A DNA stretch of 64,000 nt from Achromobacter arsenitoxydans SY8 (GCF_000236785.1 NZ_AGUF01000075.1:62001-126000); one strand, 5' to 3'; shown: positions 1-8,718, numbered from the stretch's first letter. A program made the numbers and translations. Notes: generated from the letters alone by a model not told the origin.

Positions 1-5
1 CCATG

Positions 6-719
6 TCAGAGCGCGTCGTGGAAGATGATGCCCAGCGTGTGGCGGCGGCCCGTGCGCAGCTCGCTCACGCCATGGCGCATCGCCGCCTTGCGCCAGCCGC
101 GCACGCCGGGCACGGGGCGCTGGTTGACGGTGAACACCAGCGCGTCGCCCTGCCGCAGGGGCAGGACATCGGCCCGCTGTTCGCGGCTGCCGGTTTCCGT
201 CATGACGAATTCGCCGCCGGTGAAATCCTCGCCGGGACGCGACAGAAGCACCGCCACCTGCAGGGGGAACACGTGTTCGCCGTACAGGTCCTGGTGCAGG
301 CAGTTGTAGTCGCCCGGCCCGTATTGCAGGATGAGCGGCGTGGGCCGCCGCTGGCCGGCCGCGTGGCAGCGCGCCAGGAATGCGGCGTGGTCTGCGGGAT
401 ACTGCGCGGCGATGCCCATCTGCCGGTTCCAGCGATTGGCGATCGGCGCCAGGCGCGGGTACAGGGCGCTGCGCAGGTCTTGCAGCAGGCCGGGCAGGGG
501 ATAGCGGAAATACTTGTACTCGCCGCGGCCAAAGCCGTGGCGCGCCATTACTACCCGGCTGCGGTAGCGGTCTTCGTCCGGGTAGGCGGCGGACAGGGCC
601 GCGCAGTCGCCGGCGGGAAGCAGGCCGGGCAGGATGGTGCTGCCGTGGGCGTCGAGCTCCACGGCGGCGCGGATCCAGTCTTGCTGGCTGATAAGGGCTT
701 CGGCGGGCGCCAGGGTCAT
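6..719 (-). CDS. 2OG-Fe(II) oxygenase (Oxygenase-NA type)
   Basis: This 237-residue protein looks like a soluble 2-oxoglutarate/Fe(II)-dependent dioxygenase. The jelly-roll iron triad is visible: HxD at H142 and D144 (LHQDLYGEH), a distal His at H216 (MRHGVSEL) and a 2OG-binding Arg at R225/R226 (RRHTLG). The length and the GDYNCLHQD block fit the proteobacterial Oxygenase-NA family, whose substrate is not established. The start is the ATG at 719. No partner gene is on the same strand within operon distance except the lipoprotein gene that ends upstream, 76 bp away. The family is sometimes found near alkylation-repair genes, but the repair genes here are 57 kb off. Confidence 0.85.
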   Translation of the reverse strand: MTLAPAEALISQQDWIRAAVELDAHGSTILPGLLPAGDCAALSAAYPDEDRYRSRVVMARHGFGRGEYKYFRYPLPGLLQDLRSALYPRLAPIANRWNRQMGIAAQYPADHAAFLARCHAAGQRRPTPLILQYGPGDYNCLHQDLYGEHVFPLQVAVLLSRPGEDFTGGEFVMTETGSREQRADVLPLRQGDALVFTVNQRPVPGVRGWRKAAMRHGVSELRTGRRHTLGIIFHDAL

Positions 720-794
720 GATTGCGGGAAAACGGTAAGGGCCAGACCCAGTCTACGCCTTGCGCGCGGGCCGGCCACTCCGCTTGTTGCTCGG

Positions 795-2336
795 CTACAG
801 CAGGGGTTCCAGCGGCAGCATCGACGCGAACCACACCGTTATCCGCTGCCACACGTTGGCGCCCGGCTCGCGGTCGTACCGGATGGTCTTGCCGTCGCGC
901 TGTTCCAGCCAGTAGAGCTTGCCCATGTCGTCCAGCCGGACCTGATAGGCGGTGCGCAGCACGTCCTGGTCGAACGCGTCGGCGATGTGCCTGGCCAGCG
1001 TGGGGCTGTCGATGACGAAGCCGAGTTCGGTATTGAGCTGCGCGGAACGCGGGTCGAAATTGAATGAGCCCACGAAGACCCGCTGGCCGTCCACGGCAAA
1101 GGTCTTGGCGTGCAGGCTCGACCCCGAGCTGCCGAAGGGGCCCAGGCTCTTGTTGCGCTCGGCGCCCTGCGCCATGCGCTTCATTTCGTAGAGTTCCACG
1201 CCGGCGGCCAGCAGGTCCTTGCGGCGCTTGGCGTAGCCGGAATGCACGATGGCCACGTCGGTGGCTTCCAGCGCGTTGGTCAGGACCCGCACCCTGACGC
1301 CGTTGCGGGCCATTTTCGCGAAGGCCTGCGTGCCGCTCGCGGTGGGCACGAAATAGGGCGACACCAGCGCCAGGTCGGCGGCGGGCACGCCCAGGATTTC
1401 GTGCAGCTGATGCGGCAGCGTCGCTTCGCGCGGCGCGGTGCCGAGGGTCTTGCGGGGATCGTCGCTGACCATCCGCGTCGTCGCCCATTCCAGGCTGAGC
1501 TCGCCTTGCAGCAGCTGGCGGATGAAGGGCAGTTCCCGCATGGCTTCGGCGTAGGCCGCGGCTTCGGGCGATTGCTCGACGCTGGCGGCGTCGGCCTCCA
1601 GTACTTCGAGTTCATGGGGAACGGCCTTCTTGAGCAGGCCCGCCACCGGATAGGCCGAATCGCTGCTCCAGTAGCGGTCGAAATCCGACGAGACGTCGCT
1701 GACCGCCGCGCCGATGGCCAGGACGTCCAGGTCCGTGAACAGCACGCCGTCGGTTGCGCCGAAGTATTCGTCGCCGATGTTGCGGCCGCCGATGATCGTA
1801 GCCTGGTTGTCCGCCGTGAAGGACTTGTTGTGCATGCGGCGGTTCAGGCGGCTGAAGTCCGTCAGGTAGCCCAGCGTCTTGGGCCAGCGCACCGTGAACG
1901 GGTTGTACAGCCGCACCTCGATGTTCGGGTGGCCGTCCAGCGCGGACAGCGTCTGGTCCAGCCCCGAGGTGCCGTTGTCGTCCAGCAGCAGGCGCACCCG
2001 CACCCCGCGGTCGGCGGCCTCGTGCAGCGCTTCCAGCAGCATGGTGCCGGTCATGTCGGCATGCCAGATGTAGTACTGCACGTCCAGGCTGCGTTCGGCC
2101 GCGCGCGCCAGCATCATGCGGGCGGCGAAGGCGTCGTGGGGATCGGCCAGCGCGTGGATGCCGGACTTTCCGGGGTGCGCGGCCGCCAGCGGCGCAATGG
2201 CCTGGCCCAGCGGCGTGGCCGACGATTCCGCCGGGGTGAGCGCTTTCGAGACGCTTCGTTCGTCCAGCGAGGGCAGGGAGCAACCAGCAAGAAACGCGCA
2301 AAAGAGGGTCATGAATAGGGGCTTGGCCATTTGCAT
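795..2336 (-). CDS. Phospholipase D-like lipoprotein (two HKD motifs)
   Basis: A 513-residue exported lipoprotein of the phospholipase D/cardiolipin synthase superfamily. It begins with a lipoprotein signal ending in a lipobox LAGC (Cys19). Both HKD motifs are intact: H169-K171-D176 (HNKSFTAD) followed by a GGRNIGDEYF block, and H409-K411-D416 (HAKTFAVD) followed by GSFNFDPRS. This is the fold of periplasmic or membrane-attached phosphatidyltransferases and phospholipases. The substrate cannot be told from sequence. Cardiolipin synthase C (ClsC)-like activity is plausible, since ClsC proteins have similar length and motif spacing. The gene is probably monocistronic. Confidence 0.85.
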   Translation of the reverse strand: MQMAKPLFMTLFCAFLAGCSLPSLDERSVSKALTPAESSATPLGQAIAPLAAAHPGKSGIHALADPHDAFAARMMLARAAERSLDVQYYIWHADMTGTMLLEALHEAADRGVRVRLLLDDNGTSGLDQTLSALDGHPNIEVRLYNPFTVRWPKTLGYLTDFSRLNRRMHNKSFTADNQATIIGGRNIGDEYFGATDGVLFTDLDVLAIGAAVSDVSSDFDRYWSSDSAYPVAGLLKKAVPHELEVLEADAASVEQSPEAAAYAEAMRELPFIRQLLQGELSLEWATTRMVSDDPRKTLGTAPREATLPHQLHEILGVPAADLALVSPYFVPTASGTQAFAKMARNGVRVRVLTNALEATDVAIVHSGYAKRRKDLLAAGVELYEMKRMAQGAERNKSLGPFGSSGSSLHAKTFAVDGQRVFVGSFNFDPRSAQLNTELGFVIDSPTLARHIADAFDQDVLRTAYQVRLDDMGKLYWLEQRDGKTIRYDREPGANVWQRITVWFASMLPLEPLL

Positions 2337-2419
2337 GACCGGTATTGTGCCTAATCAATGTGGAATCGGCGGAAGTGTGTTGGTTGCCGCCTGTATCAGG
2401 CTTCCAAAATCGCATGGGC

Positions 2420-2459
2420 TTGACATGTTTTCATATATGAGAGAAATTCCCTTATATGG
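2420..2459 (+). promoter_or_regulatory. Putative operator/promoter of the XRE-cupin gene
   Basis: This AT-rich island in a GC-rich background lies directly before the XRE-cupin gene. It holds a perfect -35-like TTGACA (2420-2425), a perfect 10-bp palindrome TCATATATGA (2431-2440) and a related element CCTTATATGG (2450-2459) whose centre is 19 bp away, about two helical turns. The second element overlaps the proposed start codon. No convincing -10 sits at 17 bp. Autoregulation by the XRE protein is an inference. Confidence 0.45.
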
Positions 2460-3028
2460 AAAACATAACGACAATCGACCCCGGGCTGGACCTGCGCCTG
2501 GCCGCCAGGCTCAAGGCGCTGCGCCAGGACCGCGGCTGGTCCCTGGACGATCTGGCCGGCCGCGCCGGCATCAGCCGCGCAACGCTGTCGCGCCTGGAAA
2601 ATGCCGAGGTCAGCCCCACTGCCAGCGTGCTGGGCAAGCTGTGCGCCGCCTATGGCCTGACGATGTCGCGCCTGATGCTGATGGTGGAGGACGACTTCGT
2701 CGCCCGTGTGCCGGAACGCGACCAAGCCGTCTGGGTGGACGACAGCGTGGGTTTTCGCCGGCGTTCGGTGTCGCCGCCGGCCCAGCGCCTGGCGGGCGAA
2801 GTGCTGGCCTGCGAACTGGCCGCGAACGCCCGCATCGCCTACGAACAATCGCCCCGGCCGGGCCTGGAGCACCACCTGCTGATGCTCGACGGCCAACTGT
2901 CCATCACGGTCGATGGCCAGGCGCACGACCTCGTTACTGGCGACTGCCTGCGCTACCAGCTGTTCGGCGCCAGCGCCTTCGCCACCCCGCCGCACAGCGG
3001 CGCCCGCTATCTCCTGTTCATCGTCTGA
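2456..3028 (+). CDS. XRE-family regulator with C-terminal cupin
   Basis: A 190-residue transcriptional regulator. Residues about 14-70 form a lambda-repressor-type helix-turn-helix (ISRATLSRLENAEVSPTAS). Residues about 110-185 form a small cupin sensing domain with a double-stranded beta-helix pattern (HHLLMLDGQLSITVDGQ). XRE-cupin proteins usually repress or activate an adjacent metabolic or transport gene in response to a small ligand. The GNAT gene starts 7 bp after the stop and is probably co-transcribed, so it is the likeliest target. The start at 2456 is chosen because the HTH then begins at the usual distance. The Shine-Dalgarno is weak and the start lies inside an AT-rich palindrome. 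Confidence 0.88.
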   Translation: MENITTIDPGLDLRLAARLKALRQDRGWSLDDLAGRAGISRATLSRLENAEVSPTASVLGKLCAAYGLTMSRLMLMVEDDFVARVPERDQAVWVDDSVGFRRRSVSPPAQRLAGEVLACELAANARIAYEQSPRPGLEHHLLMLDGQLSITVDGQAHDLVTGDCLRYQLFGASAFATPPHSGARYLLFIV

Positions 3029-3035
3029 GCCCGTC

Positions 3036-3572
3036 ATGACCCACGCAAGCCTTGAATTGACCCTGCTGCCGGCGGATGCCGCCGCCGCCTGCCTGCCCGA
3101 TCTGGCCACGCTGCTGCACGCCTGCGTGCAGGGCGGCGCCAGCGTCAGCTTCGTGTTGCCCTTTACCGCGGAAGACGCGCAGACGTTCTGGCGCGCCAAG
3201 GTCTTGCCCGGCGTGGCGGGCGGCGCGGTCAAGCTGTGGGTGGCGCGCGTGGACGGCCGGCTGGCGGGTTCGGTCCAGCTGGACACCGACACCCCGCCCA
3301 ACCAGCCGCACCGCGCCGAGATCCGCAAGCTGCTGGTGCACCCGGATTTCCGCCGCCGCGGCATCGCCCGCAGGCTGATGCAGGAGGCGCACGCCATGGC
3401 CGCCCGTCTGGGCCGCACCCTGATCACGCTGGACACGCGCACGGGAGATTCCGCCGAGCCCCTGTATGCGTCGCTGGGCTACCGGACTGTGGGGGTGATC
3501 CCCGGTTTCGCCCGCGATCCGATTGATGCGGGCAAGGTGGACGGAACGACGATCATGTACAGGCAGGGATGA
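3036..3572 (+). CDS. GNAT-family N-acetyltransferase
   Basis: A 178-residue GNAT acetyltransferase that would move an acetyl group from acetyl-CoA to an unidentified amine. The acetyl-CoA-binding motif A is clear at about residues 96-115 (KLLVHPDFRRRGIARRLM), followed by the TLDTRTGDSAEPLYASLGY block typical of motif B. The ATG at 3036 is preferred over in-frame codons further upstream because these would overlap the preceding XRE-cupin gene. The 7-bp gap suggests an operon. Such pairs are often antibiotic or amine detoxification units, but nothing in the sequence identifies the substrate. Confidence 0.88.
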   Translation: MTHASLELTLLPADAAAACLPDLATLLHACVQGGASVSFVLPFTAEDAQTFWRAKVLPGVAGGAVKLWVARVDGRLAGSVQLDTDTPPNQPHRAEIRKLLVHPDFRRRGIARRLMQEAHAMAARLGRTLITLDTRTGDSAEPLYASLGYRTVGVIPGFARDPIDAGKVDGTTIMYRQG

Positions 3573-3593
3573 GCGCCGTCACGGACGCGGCGC

Positions 3594-3926
3594 TCAGGCC
3601 AGCGGTTTGATGCCCACGCTGTAGGGCGGGGCGTTGCCGCGCGCGGCGGCCTTGATCTTCAGCATGGACCCGCCTGGCGTGAATTCGAACTCTTGATAGG
3701 GCACTTCGAACCACTGGTGGAAGCTGGTGCGCGAGAATTCCGGCACCCACACCTTGGCGCGCTTCGCGTCGCAATGGAATTCCACCAGCGTGCGGTCGAT
3801 GCCCAGCGGACGCGTGTTGCCGATGCGGTAGCTGACGCGCAATTCGGCGCTTTCGGTCTGGCCGGGCTGCCAGGTCAGGCCGATGGATTCCATGAATTGT
3901 TCGATCGCCTGAATACCGCGATACAT
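3594..3926 (-). CDS. Conserved hypothetical protein
   Basis: A 110-residue protein with no domain I recognise. It has no signal peptide or membrane segment. The composition is mixed and well folded-looking, with aromatic-rich stretches (SFHQWFEVPYQEFEF), so it is more likely a small cytoplasmic beta-rich protein than noise. Codon use matches the neighbours and the opposite frames give no family match. It converges on the GNAT gene with a 21-bp gap and stands alone on its strand. The start is the ATG at 3926. Confidence 0.6.
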   Translation of the reverse strand: MYRGIQAIEQFMESIGLTWQPGQTESAELRVSYRIGNTRPLGIDRTLVEFHCDAKRAKVWVPEFSRTSFHQWFEVPYQEFEFTPGGSMLKIKAAARGNAPPYSVGIKPLA

Positions 3927-4281
3927 AGCTGACTCCGAAAGCAGTGGGGCGCGGCGCGCCCGCCATAAATCCGCCGCGCGCGGCGGCGGGAAACAGACGG
4001 ATTATCCGCCATTCCGGCGCGGCCTGCCGGCGCGGCCGCGCAACGGGACCGCCATGCCGTGCCGGGCCGGGCGTTGCGCCGCCGCGCCCGGCCGTTGCGC
4101 CGCGCAGGCGCATGAACGGAGAAATAGGCAGGTTTCAAGCAAGATCGAGCCTGTACGGCCGACCCCCCGATTCTTACTATCCTTTCCAAGGCCGGAGCGG
4201 GCGGCGGCTTCCAGAATACGCCGGCGCCGGCCGGGCCGCGCGGCATCTTGCCCGTGGCTGCAAGCAAGGGAAGGGATACTC
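3927..4281. other. 355-bp gene-free interval
   Basis: This interval separates two divergent genes. It is very GC-rich and internally repetitive (several GTTGCGCCG/GCCGCGCCCGG-like words between about 4070 and 4110). An AT-richer patch, TTCTTACTATCCTTTCC, lies at about 4171-4187 and could hold the promoter of the downstream SDR gene. An SD-like AAGGGAT precedes the ATG at 4282. I saw no convincing small ORF, RNA gene or terminator. Confidence 0.5.
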
Positions 4282-5097
4282 ATGAATACCGAAAAAATCT
4301 GGTTTGTGACGGACGCGTCGGCGGGTCTGGGCCTGGTGCTGGTGAAGATGCTGCTGGATCAGGGGCACAAGGTGGCGGCGACGTCCCGCGACGGCGACGC
4401 CTTGCTGGACGCCGTGGGGGCCAAGCTGGAAGGCCGGTTCCTGCCCTTGACTGTCGACCTGGCGGACGAGCGCGCGGTGCGCCGCGCGGTGGCGGCCGCC
4501 GCCGCGGCGTTCGGCGGCATCGACGTGGTGGTGAACGGCGCGGGCCAGGGGCAGCAGGGCGCGCTCGACAGCCTGTCCGACGCGCAACTGCGCGTCAGCT
4601 TCGATACGCATGTCTTCGGCGTGGCGAACGTCATCCGCGCGGTGATGCCGCGCATGCGGGCGCAGCGCGGCGGGCACGTGTTCAATATTTCTTCGATCCT
4701 GGGTTTCGACGGCGGCAGCGTCGAGTGGGGCGCCTACAGCGCGGCGAAGTTCGCGGTCTGCGGTCTGACCGAGACCCTGGCCGCCGAGGCCGCGCCGCTG
4801 GGCATCCGCGTTTCGCTGGTGTATCCGGGGGCGTTGCGGGAAGGCATGCCGCAAGCGTCTCCCGAAAGCGCCGCGCGCGGCGGGCAGGGCTACGTCCAGG
4901 GCGGCGATCCGGTCAAGGCCGCGCAGGCGCTGATCAATGCGGCGCAGGCGCAGTACGCGCCCCTGCACCTGTTTCTGGGCCGCGATTCCTTCGATCAGGC
5001 GCGCAGCAAGATCCAGGGCGTGCAGCAGGAACTGGCGCGCTGGCGCGAACTGTCGGTGTCGATCGGCTTCATGGACGAGCGGCGCCTGGCGGCGTAG
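4282..5097 (+). CDS. Short-chain dehydrogenase/reductase (SDR)
   Basis: A 271-residue classical SDR oxidoreductase. The N-terminal Rossmann glycine motif is a variant (TDASAGLG, residues 10-17, instead of TGxxxGIG). The NGAG motif (85-88), catalytic Ser (SS at 137-138) and YxxxK (Y152, K156) are all present. R36, at the end of beta-2, suggests NADP(H) preference. The substrate is unknown. Proteins that begin with a W-F-V/I-T-D/G-A-S pattern are common in bacteria and often annotated only as SDR oxidoreductase. The ATG at 4282 is chosen because the cofactor fold starts immediately after it and an AAGGGAT ribosome-binding site precedes it. Confidence 0.9.
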   Translation: MNTEKIWFVTDASAGLGLVLVKMLLDQGHKVAATSRDGDALLDAVGAKLEGRFLPLTVDLADERAVRRAVAAAAAAFGGIDVVVNGAGQGQQGALDSLSDAQLRVSFDTHVFGVANVIRAVMPRMRAQRGGHVFNISSILGFDGGSVEWGAYSAAKFAVCGLTETLAAEAAPLGIRVSLVYPGALREGMPQASPESAARGGQGYVQGGDPVKAAQALINAAQAQYAPLHLFLGRDSFDQARSKIQGVQQELARWRELSVSIGFMDERRLAA

Positions 5098-5106
5098 CCG
5101 AGCCGC

Positions 5107-5859
5107 TCAGCCCGCCAGGCCGCGCGCCGCCTGGTAGGCGCCCAGCAGCGCCAGACTGACCATGAAGCACAGCTTGAAGGTGCGCGCCGAAAGCCGGCCG
5201 CGCAGCCACTGTCCCAGCGCCATGCCTGCCAGCGCGGGCAGCAGCATCAGGATCGACGCGCCGGCGGCGGCGGGCGCATAGCCGCCATTGAGCCAGAGCC
5301 CGGCAGCCAGGGCCGCGGTCGACACGGTAAAGGAAATGCCCATGGCCTGGATCAGTTCGTCCTTGCCCAGGTTCAGGGCCTGCAGATACGGCACCGCCGG
5401 AATCACGAAGACGCCGGTGGCCGCCGTGATCAGGCCGGTGATGGCCCCCGCCGCGATGCCGAGCGCGTTTTCGCGTTGCGGCGGGACGCGGGGCGGCGAT
5501 CCGAACAGGCCCCACGCGGCGTAGGCGATCAGCGCGAAGCCCAGGCAGACGCTTGCCCAGTGGCCGGAGGGCGGTCCCAGCCAGAGCGCCCCGGCGATGG
5601 TGCCGGCGCACACGCCCGCCTGCAGGCCGCCGACGCGGCGCAGGACCCGCGGCAGCGCGGGCCAGGGCCGTGCCTGCCACAGATTGGTGATCAGCGATGG
5701 CACGATCAGCAAAGCCGCGGCCTGGGCCGGGGCCATGACGAGCGCCAGCATGGCCATGGAAATGGTGGGCAGGCCCAGTCCGACCACGCCTTTGACCACG
5801 CCGGCCAGGACGAAGACGGCGATAACGGCGGCCAGCAAGGTCGGGTCCAGGAAGTTCAT
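5107..5859 (-). CDS. TauE/SafE-family membrane exporter
   Basis: A 250-residue integral membrane protein of the TauE/SafE (sulfite exporter, DUF81) family. About seven or eight hydrophobic helices are visible. The family's paired repeats are seen in VVKGVVGLGLPTISM (residues about 21-35) and AGAITGLITAATGVFVIP (about 136-153). The family is linked to export of sulfite, sulfoacetate or other organosulfur anions. The start ATG at 5859 overlaps the TGA of the upstream Sel1-repeat gene as ATGA, so the two are probably translationally coupled. The divergent LysR gene is a candidate regulator. Confidence 0.85.
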   Translation of the reverse strand: MNFLDPTLLAAVIAVFVLAGVVKGVVGLGLPTISMAMLALVMAPAQAAALLIVPSLITNLWQARPWPALPRVLRRVGGLQAGVCAGTIAGALWLGPPSGHWASVCLGFALIAYAAWGLFGSPPRVPPQRENALGIAAGAITGLITAATGVFVIPAVPYLQALNLGKDELIQAMGISFTVSTAALAAGLWLNGGYAPAAAGASILMLLPALAGMALGQWLRGRLSARTFKLCFMVSLALLGAYQAARGLAG

Positions 5860-6272
5860 GAGGGCTCGCAATGGGCAGTGAGGGCGTCCTTGGGGCGGCC
5901 GAACAGCGCATAGGCCACGTCCTGCGCCGGCCCTTCGTTCTGGCGCGCCGCGCGCAGCAGCCACAGCCGGCCTTCGCACAGGTCGGCGGGCTGGGACGGG
6001 CCGTAGAGGGCGGGGCCGCCGATCAGCGCCACGCCCAGCATGCGCTGGGCGGACGCGTGCCCCTCGCGCGCCGAGGCGCGCAGCCAGGCCAGCATGGCCG
6101 CGTAGTCGCCCTGGGTCTGAGCCTCCAGCGCCAGCGCGTATTGCTGGGCCGGCGTGATGGGGCTGCCGAGTCCCGCCCTGGCTTCGGCCATGCCTGAGGC
6201 GTGCAGGGCCAGCGAGATCAGGGCCAGCGCCGGCCATCGCGCGGCCGCGCCGCGCCATGTCGTGATGTTCAT
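5856..6272 (-). CDS. Exported Sel1-like repeat protein
   Basis: A 138-residue protein with an N-terminal signal peptide (hydrophobic core after Arg12, cleavage probably in the HASGMAEARA region). One or two Sel1/TPR-like repeats follow (GDYAAMLAWLRASAREGHASAQRMLGVAL, split here only by commas of context, and a second partial repeat). Sel1 repeats mediate protein-protein contacts. The ATG at 6272 fits the signal peptide. Overlap of its stop with the start of the TauE-like gene (ATGA) implies a two-gene operon. A role as a periplasmic partner of the exporter is only inferred from position. Confidence 0.75.
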   Translation of the reverse strand: MNITTWRGAAARWPALALISLALHASGMAEARAGLGSPITPAQQYALALEAQTQGDYAAMLAWLRASAREGHASAQRMLGVALIGGPALYGPSQPADLCEGRLWLLRAARQNEGPAQDVAYALFGRPKDALTAHCEPS

Positions 6273-6345
6273 GGTTTTTCCCTTGTCTTGGTGAATACGG
6301 CCTGATTCTGCCGCCCGGAGCCCGCACATTCCTATCGGGATCTCG

Positions 6346-6360
6346 CATACCCAGGCTATG
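6346..6360. promoter_or_regulatory. Palindrome between Sel1/TauE operon and LysR gene
   Basis: A dyad CATA-N7-TATG lies in the divergent intergenic region, 35 bp before the LysR start and 74 bp before the Sel1 start. ATA-N7-TAT half-sites of this size are a common form of LysR recognition site. Function is inferred from position and symmetry only. Confidence 0.35.
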
Positions 6361-6394
6361 GTTCCGCCTGAGGCTCGCGTGCTACGCTCATCGC

Positions 6395-7366
6395 ATGCGA
6401 TTCGACCTGACCGATCTGCGCCTCTTCCTGAACGTGCACGAAACCGGATCCATCACGGCCGGCGCACGGCGTTCCCACATGACCCTGGCGTCGGCCAGCG
6501 AGCGCGTGCGCGGCATGGAAGATGCGCTGGGGGTGCCGCTGCTGCTGCGCGAGGCGCGCGGGGTCGAGGCCACGCCGGCGGGCCGCACGCTGGCGCACCA
6601 TGCCCGGCTGGTGCTGGGGCAGATCGACCGCATGCGCGGCGAACTCGACCACTACGGGCTGGGCCTTAAAGGCCACGTGCGCGTGCTGTGCAACACCACG
6701 GCGCTCAGCGAATACCTGCCGGCGGTGCTGGGCGCGTTTCTCAAGGACCACCCGCGCATCTCGGTGGACCTGGAAGAACGTCTCAGCCATGAAATCGCCG
6801 ACGCATTGCGCGCCGGCGCGTGCGATATCGGCGTGCTGGCGGACTCGGCCGATCTGCACGGGCTGCACGCGCGCGTCTTCCGCCACGACCCGCTGACCCT
6901 GATCGTCCCGCAAGGCCACCCGCTGGCCGAGCGCGCCCAGGTCCTGCTGGAAGAGGTGGCGGGGCACGAGTTCGTCGGGCTGGTGGAAGGCAGCGCGCTG
7001 CAGGAACACATCGCACACCACGCGCGCCGCAGCGGCAGGCCGCTGTCGTACCGCGTGCGCCTGCGCAGCTTTGATGCCGTGTGCCGGATGGTGGGCCAGG
7101 GGGTGGGAATCGCGATCGTGCCGCGCGTTGCCGCGGCGCGCTACGCGCGGGCCGCTGGCGTGCGCCGGGTTGCGCTGGCGGATGGTTGGGCCGCGCGCGA
7201 CCTGGTGCTGTGCGTGCGCGACGACCTGCCCGCCTATGCGGCCGAACTGGTGGAGTACGCCTTGCGCGACGCGCCCGCCTCGCCCGAGGCTAGCGGACGA
7301 ACAGGCCGCGCCGGCGCAGGTGGCCGCGGCCGAACCAGGAGCCCGACGCCACAGCGCCCAGGATGA
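6395..7366 (+). CDS. LysR-family transcriptional regulator
   Basis: A 323-residue LysR regulator. The N-terminal winged helix-turn-helix spans residues about 3-62 (LRLFLNVHETGSITAGARRS), followed by a periplasmic-binding-like effector domain (about 90-295) with the usual G-V-G-I-A-I-V-P block near 235. It is transcribed away from the Sel1/TauE operon, the standard arrangement for control of that operon. The last 25 codons (from about 7290) are low-complexity Gly/Arg/Pro. They lie antisense to the 3' end of the MATE gene and do not look like LysR sequence, so the functional protein probably ends near residue 298 and the stop has drifted downstream. Confidence 0.9.
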   Translation: MRFDLTDLRLFLNVHETGSITAGARRSHMTLASASERVRGMEDALGVPLLLREARGVEATPAGRTLAHHARLVLGQIDRMRGELDHYGLGLKGHVRVLCNTTALSEYLPAVLGAFLKDHPRISVDLEERLSHEIADALRAGACDIGVLADSADLHGLHARVFRHDPLTLIVPQGHPLAERAQVLLEEVAGHEFVGLVEGSALQEHIAHHARRSGRPLSYRVRLRSFDAVCRMVGQGVGIAIVPRVAAARYARAAGVRRVALADGWAARDLVLCVRDDLPAYAAELVEYALRDAPASPEASGRTGRAGAGGRGRTRSPTPQRPG

Positions 7367-8690
7367 CCAGGCCATATACGCACATGGCCACGGCGGCGAT
7401 CACGAAGAACAGGGTCAGCGACCCCGTCAGACGCAGCGCCAGCCCGCCCGCGCCGATGCCGATCAAGAGGCGCAGCAGGCCCGCCATCAGAGGCCACTTC
7501 AGGCGCCCGGCGCCCTGCGACGCGAAGTACAGCGAAAAGCCCAGCGCAAAAAAGCCGTAGACCGGGCCGACCGTGCGCAGATAGCTGGCGCCGGCTTCCA
7601 GCATGTGGTCCTGCGCGCCGAAGAGGCGCAGCCACGCCTCGGGGAATGCCGCCGCCGCCAGCCCGATGGCTTCGGCCAGCACGAAAGCCATTGCGCCGCC
7701 GGTCAGCGCGATGCGCAGGGCGCGTTCCGGCTGGCCCGCGCCGATGTTGGAACCCACCATTGCGACCATGGGGGCGCCCAGCCCGAAGGCGATCGGCATC
7801 AGCAGGTATTCCAGCCGCACGGCGACGCCATAACCGGCGACGGCCGCCTCGCCCGCCCAGGCGCCCACCAGCGCGGCGGTCAGGGCCACCAGCGCGTTGG
7901 TCATGAGCGGATTGATGGTGGCCAGCGCGCCCACGCTCAGGATGTTGCGCATCAGGCTGGCGTGCAGCCGGCTGGTCACCAGCCTGGCCGCGTTGCGCCC
8001 GCTGGCGCAGTAGGCGCCCAGGATCAGCGCGCCCGCGCCGTAGTAGATCACCAGCGCCCAGCCGCCGCCGGCCACGCCCAGCGCCGGAAACGGGCCCCAG
8101 CCGAAGATCAGGCACGGCGACAGCGGAATCAGCAGCACCGCGCCTCCGCAGATGACCGCGCCGGGCACCAGCATATTGCCCGTGCCGCGGATGGCGCTGG
8201 CGAACGCGTTCATCAGCCACATCAGGACGATGCCGCCAAAAATGACGTTGGAATACGCCAGCGCGGCTTCCAGCGCCGCGCCCTCGGCGCCCAGCGCGCG
8301 GTACAGCGCCGGGCCGAACGCCAGCAGCAGCGCGCAGAAAACCAGTCCCAGCAGCGCATTCAGCACGACGGCGTGCAGCACGAGCTGATCCGCTTCCTGC
8401 TGCCGGCCGCCGCCCAGGGCGCGGGCCACGGCGGCAGAGATCCCGCCGCCCATCGCGCCCTGCGACATGTTCTGCATCAGCATGAGCACCGGGACAACCA
8501 GGGCCACGCCCGCCAGCACCGGCGTGCCCAGCCGCGCCAGGAACCAGGTTTCGATCAGGCCGGTGGACGACTGCGCCAGCATCATCAGGATGTTCGGCCA
8601 GGCCAGGCGCGCCAGGGTGGGCGCGATGGGCGCGTGCAGCATGGCGTGCAGGCGCGCGTTGGCGGGGCGTGGCGGCGTGGACGCTGGCAT
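7290..8690 (-). CDS. MATE-family multidrug efflux transporter
   Basis: A 466-residue inner-membrane antiporter of the MATE family with twelve predicted hydrophobic helices in two homologous halves. Each half starts with the family's characteristic region (LAWPNILMMLAQSSTGLIETWFLARLG, given here as about residues 17-43; the second half begins near 240). MATE proteins expel cationic drugs or metabolites using a Na+ or H+ gradient. The protein overlaps the 3' end of the convergent LysR gene by 77 bp. Its promoter region is shared with a divergent MarR gene, which is the likely regulator. Confidence 0.92.
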   Translation of the reverse strand: MPASTPPRPANARLHAMLHAPIAPTLARLAWPNILMMLAQSSTGLIETWFLARLGTPVLAGVALVVPVLMLMQNMSQGAMGGGISAAVARALGGGRQQEADQLVLHAVVLNALLGLVFCALLLAFGPALYRALGAEGAALEAALAYSNVIFGGIVLMWLMNAFASAIRGTGNMLVPGAVICGGAVLLIPLSPCLIFGWGPFPALGVAGGGWALVIYYGAGALILGAYCASGRNAARLVTSRLHASLMRNILSVGALATINPLMTNALVALTAALVGAWAGEAAVAGYGVAVRLEYLLMPIAFGLGAPMVAMVGSNIGAGQPERALRIALTGGAMAFVLAEAIGLAAAAFPEAWLRLFGAQDHMLEAGASYLRTVGPVYGFFALGFSLYFASQGAGRLKWPLMAGLLRLLIGIGAGGLALRLTGSLTLFFVIAAVAMCVYGLVILGAVASGSWFGRGHLRRRGLFVR

Positions 8691-8718
8691 GGGGCGGGCC
8701 GGTGGAAAGGGTTGATAA

